From positions 1,352,710-1,416,709 of the forward strand of contig CAJNDS010002268.1 of NCBI GenBank assembly GCA_905221605.1: 64,000 nt of DNA, in the 5' to 3' direction. The notes under the pieces were generated by a model that ran no database searches, had not been told where the DNA came from, and saw nothing but the letters and a program-made list of their open reading frames with translations. The DNA is from Symbiodinium natans (Eukaryota > Sar > Dinophyceae > Suessiales > Symbiodiniaceae). Below are positions 30,147-39,086 of this stretch, in pieces (position 1 is the stretch's first letter; each line of letters begins with the position of its first letter). The position numbers and the translations under genes are program-made.

Positions 30147-31031
30147 CCTAATACGGCCCCAACCCACTCAAATTGCAGGAGCTATGCCCTGCCAGAATCA
30201 AGGGTGAGATGCTCACCCTCCGGAATCCCACTGTCACGGGTGAAGTTTTTCCCCGTTCAATCAGTGACGGTCCTTTGAGTCCGTTCCCAAACTGAGAGTG
30301 CCAGCAGGGCACCAAGAGAATCTTGCATGGAATAGGATCGTGAAATGATCGCATAAGGATGCAGGCTGTAAGCATGCAAGCAGACGAGTGCTCAGTCCCG
30401 GCACGCACCCAGATCCATCCGTCGGATTATGTTCGCAGCTGGTCCGATGGACACCCTGCAGGACAGGCCGCCTCGACGCGGCTTATGTTCAGCCTGACAC
30501 CGGTTCGGCCCCCTTGCTCGGTCTGTGCAGCAGACCGCTGGACCGGGTTTTTGGGCTCAGGTGCTTGTGGGTACTCACAGGCCCAACACGGGGTTCTCGC
30601 AAACACAGCGCACGAAAGGAAAACGTTAGAACCGGTCCCTGTAGATCCTCACAGGTTGATGAGGGGAGGGTAGCGCGCTGAGGTGTGGCAGGAACGGACG
30701 AGGATCCTAGTACGCCGACCGTATGAGGTTTAGGGCATTTCCCTGCATCAGTTTGGGGTTACCCGTGTTTGGCCTGCCGAGTGCTTCCTTTGTTGTACCT
30801 GCAGGGTGTTTTTTTTTTGTTTTTTCTCCGGGTGGTGCAAGCCCATCCAGGAGGAAGCCCAGCGGCAGGCGTTGTTGTTAGGGACCAAAGCTTGGGCTGA
30901 CGGACAGCCAGAGGCACCAGATGTGGAGGTTAAAGGCTGTGGCTCGGTGCCTGAAAGCCTGCCAAACTGTGATGCCCAAATCAACCAAGCCCTCCCTGCG
31001 TGCAAGTGGTATGGGTTCCTCTGGAGCCGCT

Positions 31032-31195
31032 GAGGGGAACCAGTTAGTAAGAGCGAGAAAGCTGGTTCCCCTCCCTGGTGAGTAAGTGCGAGAAAGCCAG
31101 GTCAGCAAACGGGGCCAACAGGAGCTCAGTGCTGCTGCGGCATGAGTTTCTGGGGCCTAGGTTAGTAAGGGCGAGAAAGCCTAGGCCTGCGCCGG
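31032..31195. repeat. Three 18-nt-loop hairpins, unit 3, longest stem
   Basis: The first hairpin here has a perfect 12-bp stem, GAGGGGAACCAG (31032-31043) and CTGGTTCCCCTC (31062-31073), around the 18-nt loop. The other units keep only 7 bp of it. The second and third hairpins match the other units. Confidence 0.85.
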
Positions 31196-31858
31196 AGGTT
31201 GGCGACTTTGCCAAGCCACTTGCTTTCAGTTTAGTACAGGCATTGCCCATTTATCGGTTCCAGACCTTTTGCCTTTTCTGAGTGAGCCGGAAGTGGGTGA
31301 GTTTCTCCCCTGTACTGGCAGGGCTGATAGGGTAGGCAGTACAGACCAGGCAGTTCAACCTGCAGAACATTTTGCCTAGGGCTTTGTACAGTGCCAAACC
31401 AGTGAGTAGCCGTAGGCCGCCGAGCTTCTCGCGGAACTGGTTAAGCCCTCAATGCTTTCTCTCGGTGTCCCTGCACATAGTTCGGCCGTGTTAAGCAGGC
31501 CAAGGACACCTCGAGAGCCCCTTTTCCGTGCATAGTTAATACCTTCCGGAACTTCGGTTCCGACGAGCCTAACCTGGCTAGCGACGCAGCCCGCTTTCGA
31601 GTGATATATGTGACAGTGACACCTCGAGAGTTTTTCCTTTTCTGTGCATAGTTAATGTTTTCCGGAACTTCGGTTCCGAAGAGCCTAACCTGGCTAGCGA
31701 CGCAGCCCGCTTTCGAGTGATATATGTGACTGGCTCAAGATCTCGGCTCAACCCCGGAGGGGTGCACAGGTAGCAGAGCGGTAGCTGTGTGAACCAGCCT
31801 CGAGTCCCCTAACTGCTTTGGGTACCAGGCCTGCTTTTTCACAGCCTTCATTTGAGCC

Positions 31859-32776
31859 ATGTCCAGAGCACCTGTGCAGTCGAGATCCTCACTGCCAGCA
31901 AGTGATGGGTTGGAGTCATCTCACCCAACTTGCGATGCAGAGAGCCAGATAGAAGGCACGGCCCGACTGGAGGGCGAAGCAGCCCGGCTTGGGGAACTCT
32001 TCCCTTATGCGAGTCCTCTTACAGCCGGCTGTGGAGTTTCTCCAGCCTTGGAAGACCAGGTAAGATGCTCGAGCAACCTGGCAAGTGCAGAGCGAACTTG
32101 GGCCCATAGAGCCAATTGTGGTTCCAGCCAAGGCAGGACTTTACACCAAGCACTCTGCTTTCGCTGGTTTCACAAGGGCCGGAAAGAGTGGCTGCTCCTC
32201 TCAGAGGACAGCAGCGTGTATTTTGTTCGCACCAGCAAATCCGGCAAAACAGTAAGAGCCGGACCTTGTGGGCAATGGAGATGCATGGAAGACCCAGCAG
32301 AGCTCCACGGGGGAACGGGAGGCGACCCGCCCGTGCAGTGGCTTCGCCTTTTAAACTTTAATTGCACTGGCTGTGGTAGCATTCCAACCCATAACCTCAA
32401 CTTCGTGCCTGGTCCTGGGGAAAGGCAACCAGCGATCTTGTATGGAGAGGATGGAAGACGCATCGAGCTCCACTGTGCCCTTTGTCTTGAAAACTTCCTG
32501 GAGTGCACGTGGAGCTGGCCGAGCTTTGATCAAGCAGCCAGGAGACAGGTGTTGCTGGACGATGCCTCCCTTGCTGACTTGAGTCAGTTAGGTCACCCAG
32601 GTACGGAGCCCGTAGAGCCTTCGCTGGCGCCGCTGTCTTCTGCAGCCAGCGCACATGGCTGGACCTTCCTTGAGGAAGGGTGTTATCAGGATCTAGACTC
32701 CCCAGAAGAAGCATGCTGCAGTGATTGGCTTGTGTGTGGCTTTGAAGACTTGGAAGACATCCCCTGGGAGGTCTGA
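31859..32776 (+). CDS. Array ORF, unit 4, intact 305-aa cysteine-rich protein
   Basis: Intact copy of the same 305-aa protein. Unit-specific replacements include QIEGTA for QKEGTA, CGSIPTHN for CGNIPTHN, FDQAARRQV and the Cys change at EEACCSDW. The Cys pairs CTGC and CALC and the acidic end LEDIPWEV are kept. The upstream 120 bases match the other units, including the spliced-leader relic TGGCTCAAG at 31731. No function can be assigned. Confidence 0.6.
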   Translation: MSRAPVQSRSSLPASDGLESSHPTCDAESQIEGTARLEGEAARLGELFPYASPLTAGCGVSPALEDQVRCSSNLASAERTWAHRANCGSSQGRTLHQALCFRWFHKGRKEWLLLSEDSSVYFVRTSKSGKTVRAGPCGQWRCMEDPAELHGGTGGDPPVQWLRLLNFNCTGCGSIPTHNLNFVPGPGERQPAILYGEDGRRIELHCALCLENFLECTWSWPSFDQAARRQVLLDDASLADLSQLGHPGTEPVEPSLAPLSSAASAHGWTFLEEGCYQDLDSPEEACCSDWLVCGFEDLEDIPWEV

Positions 32777-33660
32777 CCGAATACGGCCCCAACCCACCCA
32801 AATTGCAGGAGCGTATGCCCTGCCAGAATCAAGGGAGAGATGCTCACCCGTCGGAATCCAGTATACGGGTGCAGCTTCCCCCTTTCAACCAGTGACGGAC
32901 CCAGTGAGTCCGCTTTCCAGACTGAGAGTGCCAGCAGGGCACCAAGAGAATATTGCATGGAATAGGATCGTGAAATGATTGCATAAGGATGCAGGCTGTA
33001 AGCATGCAAGCAGACGAGTGCTCAGTCCCGGCACGTACCCAGATCCATCCGTCGGATTATGTTCGCAGCTGGTCCGAGGGACACCCTGCAGGACAGGCCG
33101 CCTCGACGCGGCTTATGTTCAGCCTGACACCGGTTCGGCCCCCTTGCTCGGTCTGTGCAGCAGACCGCTTGACCGGGTTTTTGGGCTCAGGTGCTTGTGG
33201 GTACTCACAGGCCCAACACGGGGTTCTCGCAAACACAGCGCACGAAAGGAAAACGTTAGAACCGGTCCCTGTTGATCCTCACAGGTTGATGAGGGGAGGG
33301 TAGCGCGCTGAGGTGTGGCAGGAACGGACGAGGATCCTAGTACGCCGACCGTATGAGGTTTAGGGCATTTCCCTGCATCAGTTTGGGGTTACCCGTGTTT
33401 GGCCTGCCGAGTGCTTCCTTTGTTTGTACCTGCAGGGTGTTTTTGTTTTTCTCCGGGTGGTGCAAGCCCATCCAGGAGGAAGCCTAGCGGCAGGCGTTGT
33501 TGTTAGGGACCAAAGCTTGGGCTGACGGACAGCCAGAGGCACCAGATGTGGAGGTTAAAGGCTGTGGCTCGGTGCCTGAAGCCTGCCAAACTGAGATGCC
33601 CAAATCAACCAAGCCCTCCCTGCGTGCAAGTGGTATGGGTTCCTCTGGAGCCGCTGAGGT

Positions 33661-33820
33661 TGAACCAGTTAGTAAGAGCGAGAAAGCTGGTTCCCCTCCC
33701 TGGTGAGTAAGTGCGAGAAAGCCAGGTCAGCAAACGGGGCCAACAGGAGCTCAGTGCTGCTGCGGCATGAGTTTCTGGGGCCTAGGTTAGTAAGGGCGAG
33801 AAAGCCTAGGCCTGCGCCGG
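33661..33820. repeat. Three 18-nt-loop hairpins, unit 4
   Basis: The same three hairpins as in unit 1, with stems AACCAG/CTGGTT, CCTGG/CCAGG and GGCCTAGG/CCTAGGCC. Confidence 0.8.
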
Positions 33821-34381
33821 AGGTTGGCGACTTTGCCAAGCCACTTGCGTTCAGTTTAGTACAGGCACTGCCCATTTATCGGTTCCAGACCTTTTTGCCT
33901 TTTCTGAGTGAGCCGGAAGTGGGTGAGTTTCTCCCCTGTACTGGCAGGGCTGAAAGGGTAGGCAGTACAGACCAGGCAGTTCAACCTGCAGAACTTTTTG
34001 CCTAGGGCTTTGTACAGTGCCAAACCAGTGAGTAGCCGTAGGCCGCCGAGCTTCTCGCGGAACTGGTTAAGCCCTTTATTCTTCTCTCGGTGCTCCCTGC
34101 GCATAGTACGGCCGTGTTAAGCAGGCCAAGGACACCTCGAGAGACCATTTTCCGTGCATAGTTAATACCTACCGGAATTTCGGTTCCGAAGAGCCTAACC
34201 TGGCTAGCGACGCAGCCCGCTTTCGAGTGATATATGTGACTGGCTCAAGCCTTTGGCTCAAGATCTCGGCTCAACCCCGGTGGGGTGCACAGGTAGCAGA
34301 GCGGTAGCTGTGTGAACCAGCCTCGAGTCCCCTAACTGTTTTGGGTGCCAGGCCTGCTTTTTCACAGCCTTCATTTGAGCC

Positions 34382-35299
34382 ATGTCCAGAGCACCTGTGC
34401 AGTCGAGATCCTCACTGCTAGCAAGTGATGGGTTGGAGTCATCTCACCCAACTTGCTCTGCAGAGAGCCAGAAAGAAGGCACGGCCCGACTGGAGGGCGA
34501 AGCAGCCCGGCTTGGGGAACTCTTCCCTTATGCGAGTCCTCTTACAGCCGGCTGTGGAGTTTCTCCAGCCTCGGAAGACCAGGTAAGATGCTCGAGCAGC
34601 CTGGCAAATCCAGAGCGAACTTGGGCCCATAGAGCCAATTGTGGTCCCAGCCAATGCAGGACTTTCCACCAAGCACTCTGCTTTCGCTGGCATCACAAGG
34701 GCCGGAAAGAGTGGCTGCTCCTCTCCGAGGACAGCAGCGTGTATTTTGTTCGCACCAGCAAATCCCGCAAAACAGTCCGAGCCGGACCCTGTGGGCAATG
34801 GAGATGCATGGAAGACCCAGCAGAGCTCCACGGGGGAACGGGAGGCGACCCGCCCGTGCAGTGGCTTCGCCTTTTGAACTTTAATTGCACTGGCTGTGGT
34901 AACATTCCAACCCATAACCTCAACTTCTTGCCCGGTCCTGGGAAAAGGCAACCAGCGATCTTGCATGGGGAGGATGGAAGACGCATCGAGCTCTACTGTG
35001 CCCTTTGTCTAGGTAGCTTCCTAGCGTGCACGTGGAGCTGGCCGAGTTTCGACCAAGCAGTTAGGAGACCGGTGTTTCTGGACTACGCTTCCCTTGCTAA
35101 CTTGCGTCAGTTAGGTCACCAAGGTACGGAGCCCGTAGAACCTTTGCTGGCGCCGCTGTCTTCTGCAGCCAGCGCACATGGCTGGACCTTCCTTGAGGAA
35201 GGGTGTTCTCAGGATTTAGACTCCCCAGAAGAAGCAGGCAACAGTGATTGGCTGGTGTGTGGCTTTGAAGACTTGGAAGACGTCCCCTGGGAGGTCTGA
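34382..35299 (+). CDS. Array ORF, unit 5, intact 305-aa cysteine-rich protein
   Basis: Intact copy, the partner of the broken unit-1 copy in its variants: FLPGPGKRQP, LGSFLACTWSW, RPVFLDYASLANL, EEAGNSDW and LEDVPWEV. The conserved CTGC and CALC pairs are present. Upstream, two spliced-leader-like relics lie in tandem (34241-34249 and 34252-34262). No function can be assigned. Confidence 0.6.
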   Translation: MSRAPVQSRSSLLASDGLESSHPTCSAESQKEGTARLEGEAARLGELFPYASPLTAGCGVSPASEDQVRCSSSLANPERTWAHRANCGPSQCRTFHQALCFRWHHKGRKEWLLLSEDSSVYFVRTSKSRKTVRAGPCGQWRCMEDPAELHGGTGGDPPVQWLRLLNFNCTGCGNIPTHNLNFLPGPGKRQPAILHGEDGRRIELYCALCLGSFLACTWSWPSFDQAVRRPVFLDYASLANLRQLGHQGTEPVEPLLAPLSSAASAHGWTFLEEGCSQDLDSPEEAGNSDWLVCGFEDLEDVPWEV

Positions 35300-36179
35300 T
35301 CTAATCCGGCCCCAACCCACCCAAATTGCAGGAGCTATGCCCTGCCAGAATCAAGGGTGAGATGCTCACCCTCCGGAATCCCTTTGTCACGGGTGATGCT
35401 TCTCCCCGTCCAATCAGTGACGGTCCTGTGAGTCCGTTCCCAAACTGAGAGTGCCATAGGGCACCAAGGAGAATCTTGCATAGAATTGGATCATTTAATG
35501 ATCGCATAAGGATGCAGGTTGTAAGAATGCAAGCAGAAGTGCTCAGTCCCGGCACGTACCCAGATCCATCCGTCGGAATATTTTCGCAGTTGTTCCGATG
35601 GACACCCTGCAGGACAGGCCGCCTCGATGCGGCTTTTGTTCAGCCTGACACCGGTTCGGCCCCTGCTCGGTCTGTGCAGCAGACCGCTGGACCGGGTTTT
35701 CGGGCTCAGGTGCTTGTGGGTCTTCCACAGGCCCAACACGGGGTTCTCGCAAACACAGCGCACGAAAGGATAACGTTAGAACCGCACCCTGAAGATCCTC
35801 ACTGGCTGATGAGGGGAGGGAGGGCGCTGAGGTGTGGCAGGAACGGACGAGGATCCTAGTACGCCGACCGTATGAGGTTTAGGGCATTTCCCTGCATCAG
35901 TTTGGGGTTACCCGTGTTTGGCCTGTCGAGGATCTCCTTTGAGATTCCTGCTGGGTGCTGTTGTTTCTCTCCGGGTGGTGCAAGCCCATCTTGGAGGAAG
36001 CCTAGCGGCAGGCGTTGTTGTTAGGGACCAATGCTTGGCTGACGGACAGCCAGAGGCACCAGATTGTGGAGGTTAAAGGCTGTGGCTCGGTGCCTGAAAG
36101 CCTGCCCAAATGAGCTGCCCAAATCAACCAAGCCCTCCCTGCGTGCAAGTGGTATGGGCTCCTTGGAGCCGCTGAGGTT

Positions 36180-36331
36180 GAACCAGTTAGTAAGAGCGAG
36201 AAAGCTGGTTCCCCTCCCTGGTGAGTAAGTGCGAGAAAGCCAGGTCAGCAAACGGGGCTAACAGGAGCTCAGTGCTGCTGCGGCATGAGTTCCTGGGGCC
36301 TAGGTTAGTAAGGGCGAGAAAGCCTAGGCCT
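36180..36331. repeat. Three 18-nt-loop hairpins, unit 5
   Basis: The same three hairpins as in unit 1; loops and stems are unchanged. Confidence 0.8.
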
Positions 36332-36752
36332 GTGCCGGAGGTTGGCGACTTTGCCAAGCCACTTGCGTTCAGTTTAGTACAGGCATTGCCCATGTATCGG
36401 TTCCAGACCTTCTGCCTTTTCTGAGTGAGCCGGAAGTGGGTGAGTTTCTCCCCTGTACTGGCAGGGCTGATAGGGTAGGCAGTACAGACCAGGCAGTTCA
36501 ACCTGCAGAACATTTTGCCTAGGGCTTTGTACAGTGCCAAACCAGTGAGTAGCCGTTGGCCGCCGAGCTTCTCGCGGAACTGGTTAGGCCCTTTTTCTTC
36601 TCTCGGTGCTCCCTGCACATAGTACGGCCGTGTCAAGCAGGCCAAGGACACCTCGAGAGTCCCTTTTCCGTGCATAGTTAATACCTACCGGAACTCCGGT
36701 TCCGAAGAGCCTAACCTGGCTAGCGACTCAGCCGCTTTCGAGTGATATATGT

Positions 36753-37276
36753 GACCCTCCTAGTTTCCCAGTTGACACGTGATGTGCACTTGAGTTGTCT
36801 GCTATGAGTGTGAAGCATAGGCACGAGGACATGTCAGGCAGTGCAGATTTCTTTTGGCTTGGTGAGACCTTGTTTTTGAGTGGGAAGAACCGTTTTCTGT
36901 TCGTTTTCTCGAAACTCGTTTGTCGGAACTCGTTTCCTGTTTGTGACCTGGTATTTGGTGACCAGGAGTGACTCAAGCCAGTTTAGGTCTGCACAGAGCT
37001 CAGCAGAGCACCTAAGAGGTGCTAGGAACCTACCCACAGTGTTTAGGAGTAGAAGTTCCATGGCTGAGTGTTTTCACCTGAAGTACCTTTGTTTTCCCAT
37101 GTCTGGCAGACAGTGTTTGAAGCTGGAGAGCCGTGCTCGCATTGGCTCAAGACGAGCGGAGCTCGAGAAGCTGTGAACAGCGCAGTGAAAAGAGTCCGCA
37201 CTTCGTGCTGTGAGGGTTGAGTGTAGTCTTGACCTGAGGTCCCTTAGGCCCCGTAGCTGTGCCACGAGTTTCAACG
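36753..37276 (+). repeat. 3' LTR
   Basis: Direct repeat of 14647-15166, starting GACCCTCCTAG and ending TTTCAACG. It follows the last ATATATGT of unit 5 with no polypurine tract between. Differences from the 5' LTR seen by eye are three substitutions and four one-base indels. Confidence 0.85.
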
Positions 37277-37925
37277 TAGTCATGGAGTAAACCTGCTTAA
37301 AGTGCTCTCCACAAAAAATCGGCCGCTGCGCGGGGCTCCAAGTTGCAAGGCCCCTTGCCACCCCAAAAAGTCCTGAGTGCTATTGCTGCGGCCCTGGCGC
37401 TTGTGTGGGAACTGTCTCTACGGACGCGTTAAGCAGTTTAGAGTGATTCCTTGCCTTACGGCCTACCCATATTTCGCTTAATGTTTGTACCAGACGTGGT
37501 TGCTATGGGTGACAGGCAGCCAAGTGATTGGTGCCGGAAGGTTCTTGTTTGCATTGGTCTCACCTCGCTGGCCTTGCGATAAGTTGTCTTGCAATAAGAG
37601 CCTCTGCGCCAGCAGTTGCTTCTTTGTAGTCACGACTTCTTTTTCGCTTGCTGGCTTGTGCAGTTTGGCTTCAAAGTTTTGGCGGGTTGCTGCGGGTTGG
37701 TGGTTGTGTTTTATGGTGGTTTTGGTGTGTGTTTGCTTTGGATTTCGCACCTGCTCTGTTTCACCTCTAGTGTTAAGACCCACAAGAACGGCCTGCTGCT
37801 GCTGATGTAGTAAAGAGGCATTGGGGAAAAAAAAAACCAGGGCAGTCAACCACTCCACTGCCCGTCAATGGGGTGGGTTTTGGTTGGTAGAGGTAGCCGA
37901 GTACCAGAGCTGCTGCGGCATGGAT
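37277..37925. other. Unassigned sequence after the retrotransposon
   Basis: No gene is recognised. The stretch 37610-37750 is TTG-rich on the plus strand. Small frames (37485-37805 plus, 37478-37858 minus) show no motif. Confidence 0.4.
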
Positions 37926-37929
37926 GCTC

Positions 37930-37965
37930 TGGCCCTTGTTAGCAAGAGCGAGAACGCAGGGGCCA
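37930..37965. repeat. 18-nt-loop hairpin outside the array
   Basis: TGGCCCTTG (37930-37938) and CAGGGGCCA (37957-37965) pair over 9 positions with one T-G pair. The loop TTAGCAAGAGCGAGAACG (37939-37956) is 18 bases and differs by one base from the 2.1-kb copies. The stem is unlike any other in the window. Confidence 0.75.
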
Positions 37966-38088
37966 CCTCGTTGCAGCAGGGTTTTGGAGCGTCGTTCCCA
38001 GCGCCTCGAAAGTTGATGGGAAAGCGTTGCTCCCTGCGCCTGAAATTGGGGGGAGTGCGTGGTATCCGAGCAAAGCCGATCATTGCAG

Positions 38089-38211
38089 ATGGATGAGCGG
38101 ACAAGTGAGTTGCGGAAGGTGCGAGATGCGGCAAAGGAGCGCCGATCACAGTTGATCAAGGGTGATGCGAAGAAGAAGGCGGTTAAGAAAAAGAAGGATA
38201 ATATGGATTGA
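38089..38211 (+). CDS. Small Lys-rich ORF, 40 aa, possible gene fragment
   Basis: ATG to TGA, with the composition of a charged helix: MDERTSELRKVRDAAKERR, then a KGDAKKKAVKKKK stretch. The amphipathic pattern is protein-like and the length is short. It lies about 125 bases after the 18-nt-loop hairpin and 380 bases before a spliced-leader relic. It may be an exon or a broken gene copy; no family is recognised. Confidence 0.3.
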   Translation: MDERTSELRKVRDAAKERRSQLIKGDAKKKAVKKKKDNMD

Positions 38212-38589
38212 TGCTTGATGAAATGGGTATGGATAGCCCACTTCGCAAAGATTCGTCTGATTGCTGCCAGCTTGTCTTGGTTTTTTTTGGAACCTGCCCT
38301 TACGTTGGCTGCGCGACGATTTGCCAGCGGGGGGGTGGAGATCGTGGCTATCATTGATGGTTTTGTCATGTTTTGGATCAGCTTGTATGGAGTTGTTTTG
38401 CGTCGGAGTGATTGGGAATCTTTATGATCCCATCCTCGATGTTTTTGCCTCGATGATTTCCCTAGGAAATCATACGAGTATGTTTTTGCCCAATACGCTA
38501 CTTTGAGTGAGTGTGCAGTGTGTAGGAACTTTGTTCGAAGCTGAGTTTAAGCTCACATGTGATTTCGTTTAGTTTGCGCACTTCGTGAC

Positions 38590-38601
38590 TTTTGGCTCAA
38601 G
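38590..38601 (+). other. Spliced-leader relic
   Basis: TTTTGGCTCAAG matches the final 12 bases of the dinoflagellate spliced leader exactly. Such relics mark places where a trans-spliced mRNA was copied back into the genome. Downstream, 38655-38855 (66 aa) is open but not recognisable. Confidence 0.5.
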
Positions 38602-38916
38602 GCCTGCGAGTGAAAAAGAGCGTGTCCGCACTTGGTTGAGATAGGTTTGGGTTCGTGCTTTCAAGGGAAAAGGTACCAGAGGGACCTTCGGTTTTTCACG
38701 GTTTCGGCTTTACTTTTGGTGTGCAGGTTTTGCTGTTTACAAGGTTTGGGCTTAGATTTGGGCTGGTGCGGTCTTTTGGAATGATGGCAGTGATCTTAAT
38801 TATAACAGCGGATTTTTGGTCTTGGGAAAGTGATTTGCCACTCTCCCAAGAATAGTTTCGTACTTTCCTACTGTTTTCAAGAATAAGTTGAAACTATGCC
38901 TAAACCGCCTAAACCC

Positions 38917-38920
<4 letters not shown>

Positions 38921-39009
<89 letters not shown>
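38921..39009. repeat. (AG)n microsatellite
   Basis: About 44 uninterrupted AG dinucleotides. Confidence 0.97.
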
Positions 39010-39011
<2 letters not shown>

Positions 39012-39066
39012 GAGTGGCGGGGAAGGACAGCAGTTAGCACAGCGTGCTTTTTAATCTTTGTGGAGA

Positions 39067-39086
39067 GGGGGGGGGGGGGGGGGGGG
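39067..39086. repeat. Poly-G tract
   Basis: Twenty consecutive G residues, within 60 bases of the AG tract; a candidate quadruplex former. Confidence 0.95.

Larger units (their letters stand above)
24055..36743 (+). repeat. Five ~2.5-kb tandem units inside the retrotransposon
   Basis: Unit starts, marked by GATATATGTG followed by a spliced-leader relic, are at 24055, 26544, 29099, 31719 and 34229. The last unit ends at the right LTR. Unit lengths are about 2,489, 2,555, 2,620, 2,510 and 2,515 bases. Each holds a 918-base ORF, about 1.3 kb of non-coding sequence, three 18-nt-loop hairpins and a small tetraloop hairpin near its end. Unit 3 has an extra ~118-bp terminal duplication (31601-31718). 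Units 1 and 5 share many variants that units 2-4 lack. Confidence 0.95.
14647..37276 (+). mobile_element. Giant Ty1/copia LTR retrotransposon with internal tandem array
   Basis: A pair of direct LTRs (14647-15166 and 36753-37276) encloses a primer-binding site, gag with a CCHC knuckle, protease, integrase, reverse transcriptase and RNase H in the Ty1/copia order, then five tandem ~2.5-kb units. By eye the LTRs differ by three substitutions and four single-base indels, so insertion was recent. At about 22.6 kb it is several times longer than ordinary copia elements; the array makes up more than half. No clear target-site duplication and no polypurine tract before the right LTR are visible. The coding frames carry several frameshifts, so this copy is probably not autonomous. 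An alternative is that the array arose by separate events between the LTRs. Confidence 0.8.

Noticed and set aside
14640-37285. Target-site duplication of the copia element
   Set aside because: TATGG before the 5' LTR and TAGTC or CATGG after the 3' LTR do not give a clean direct repeat at the LTR edges.
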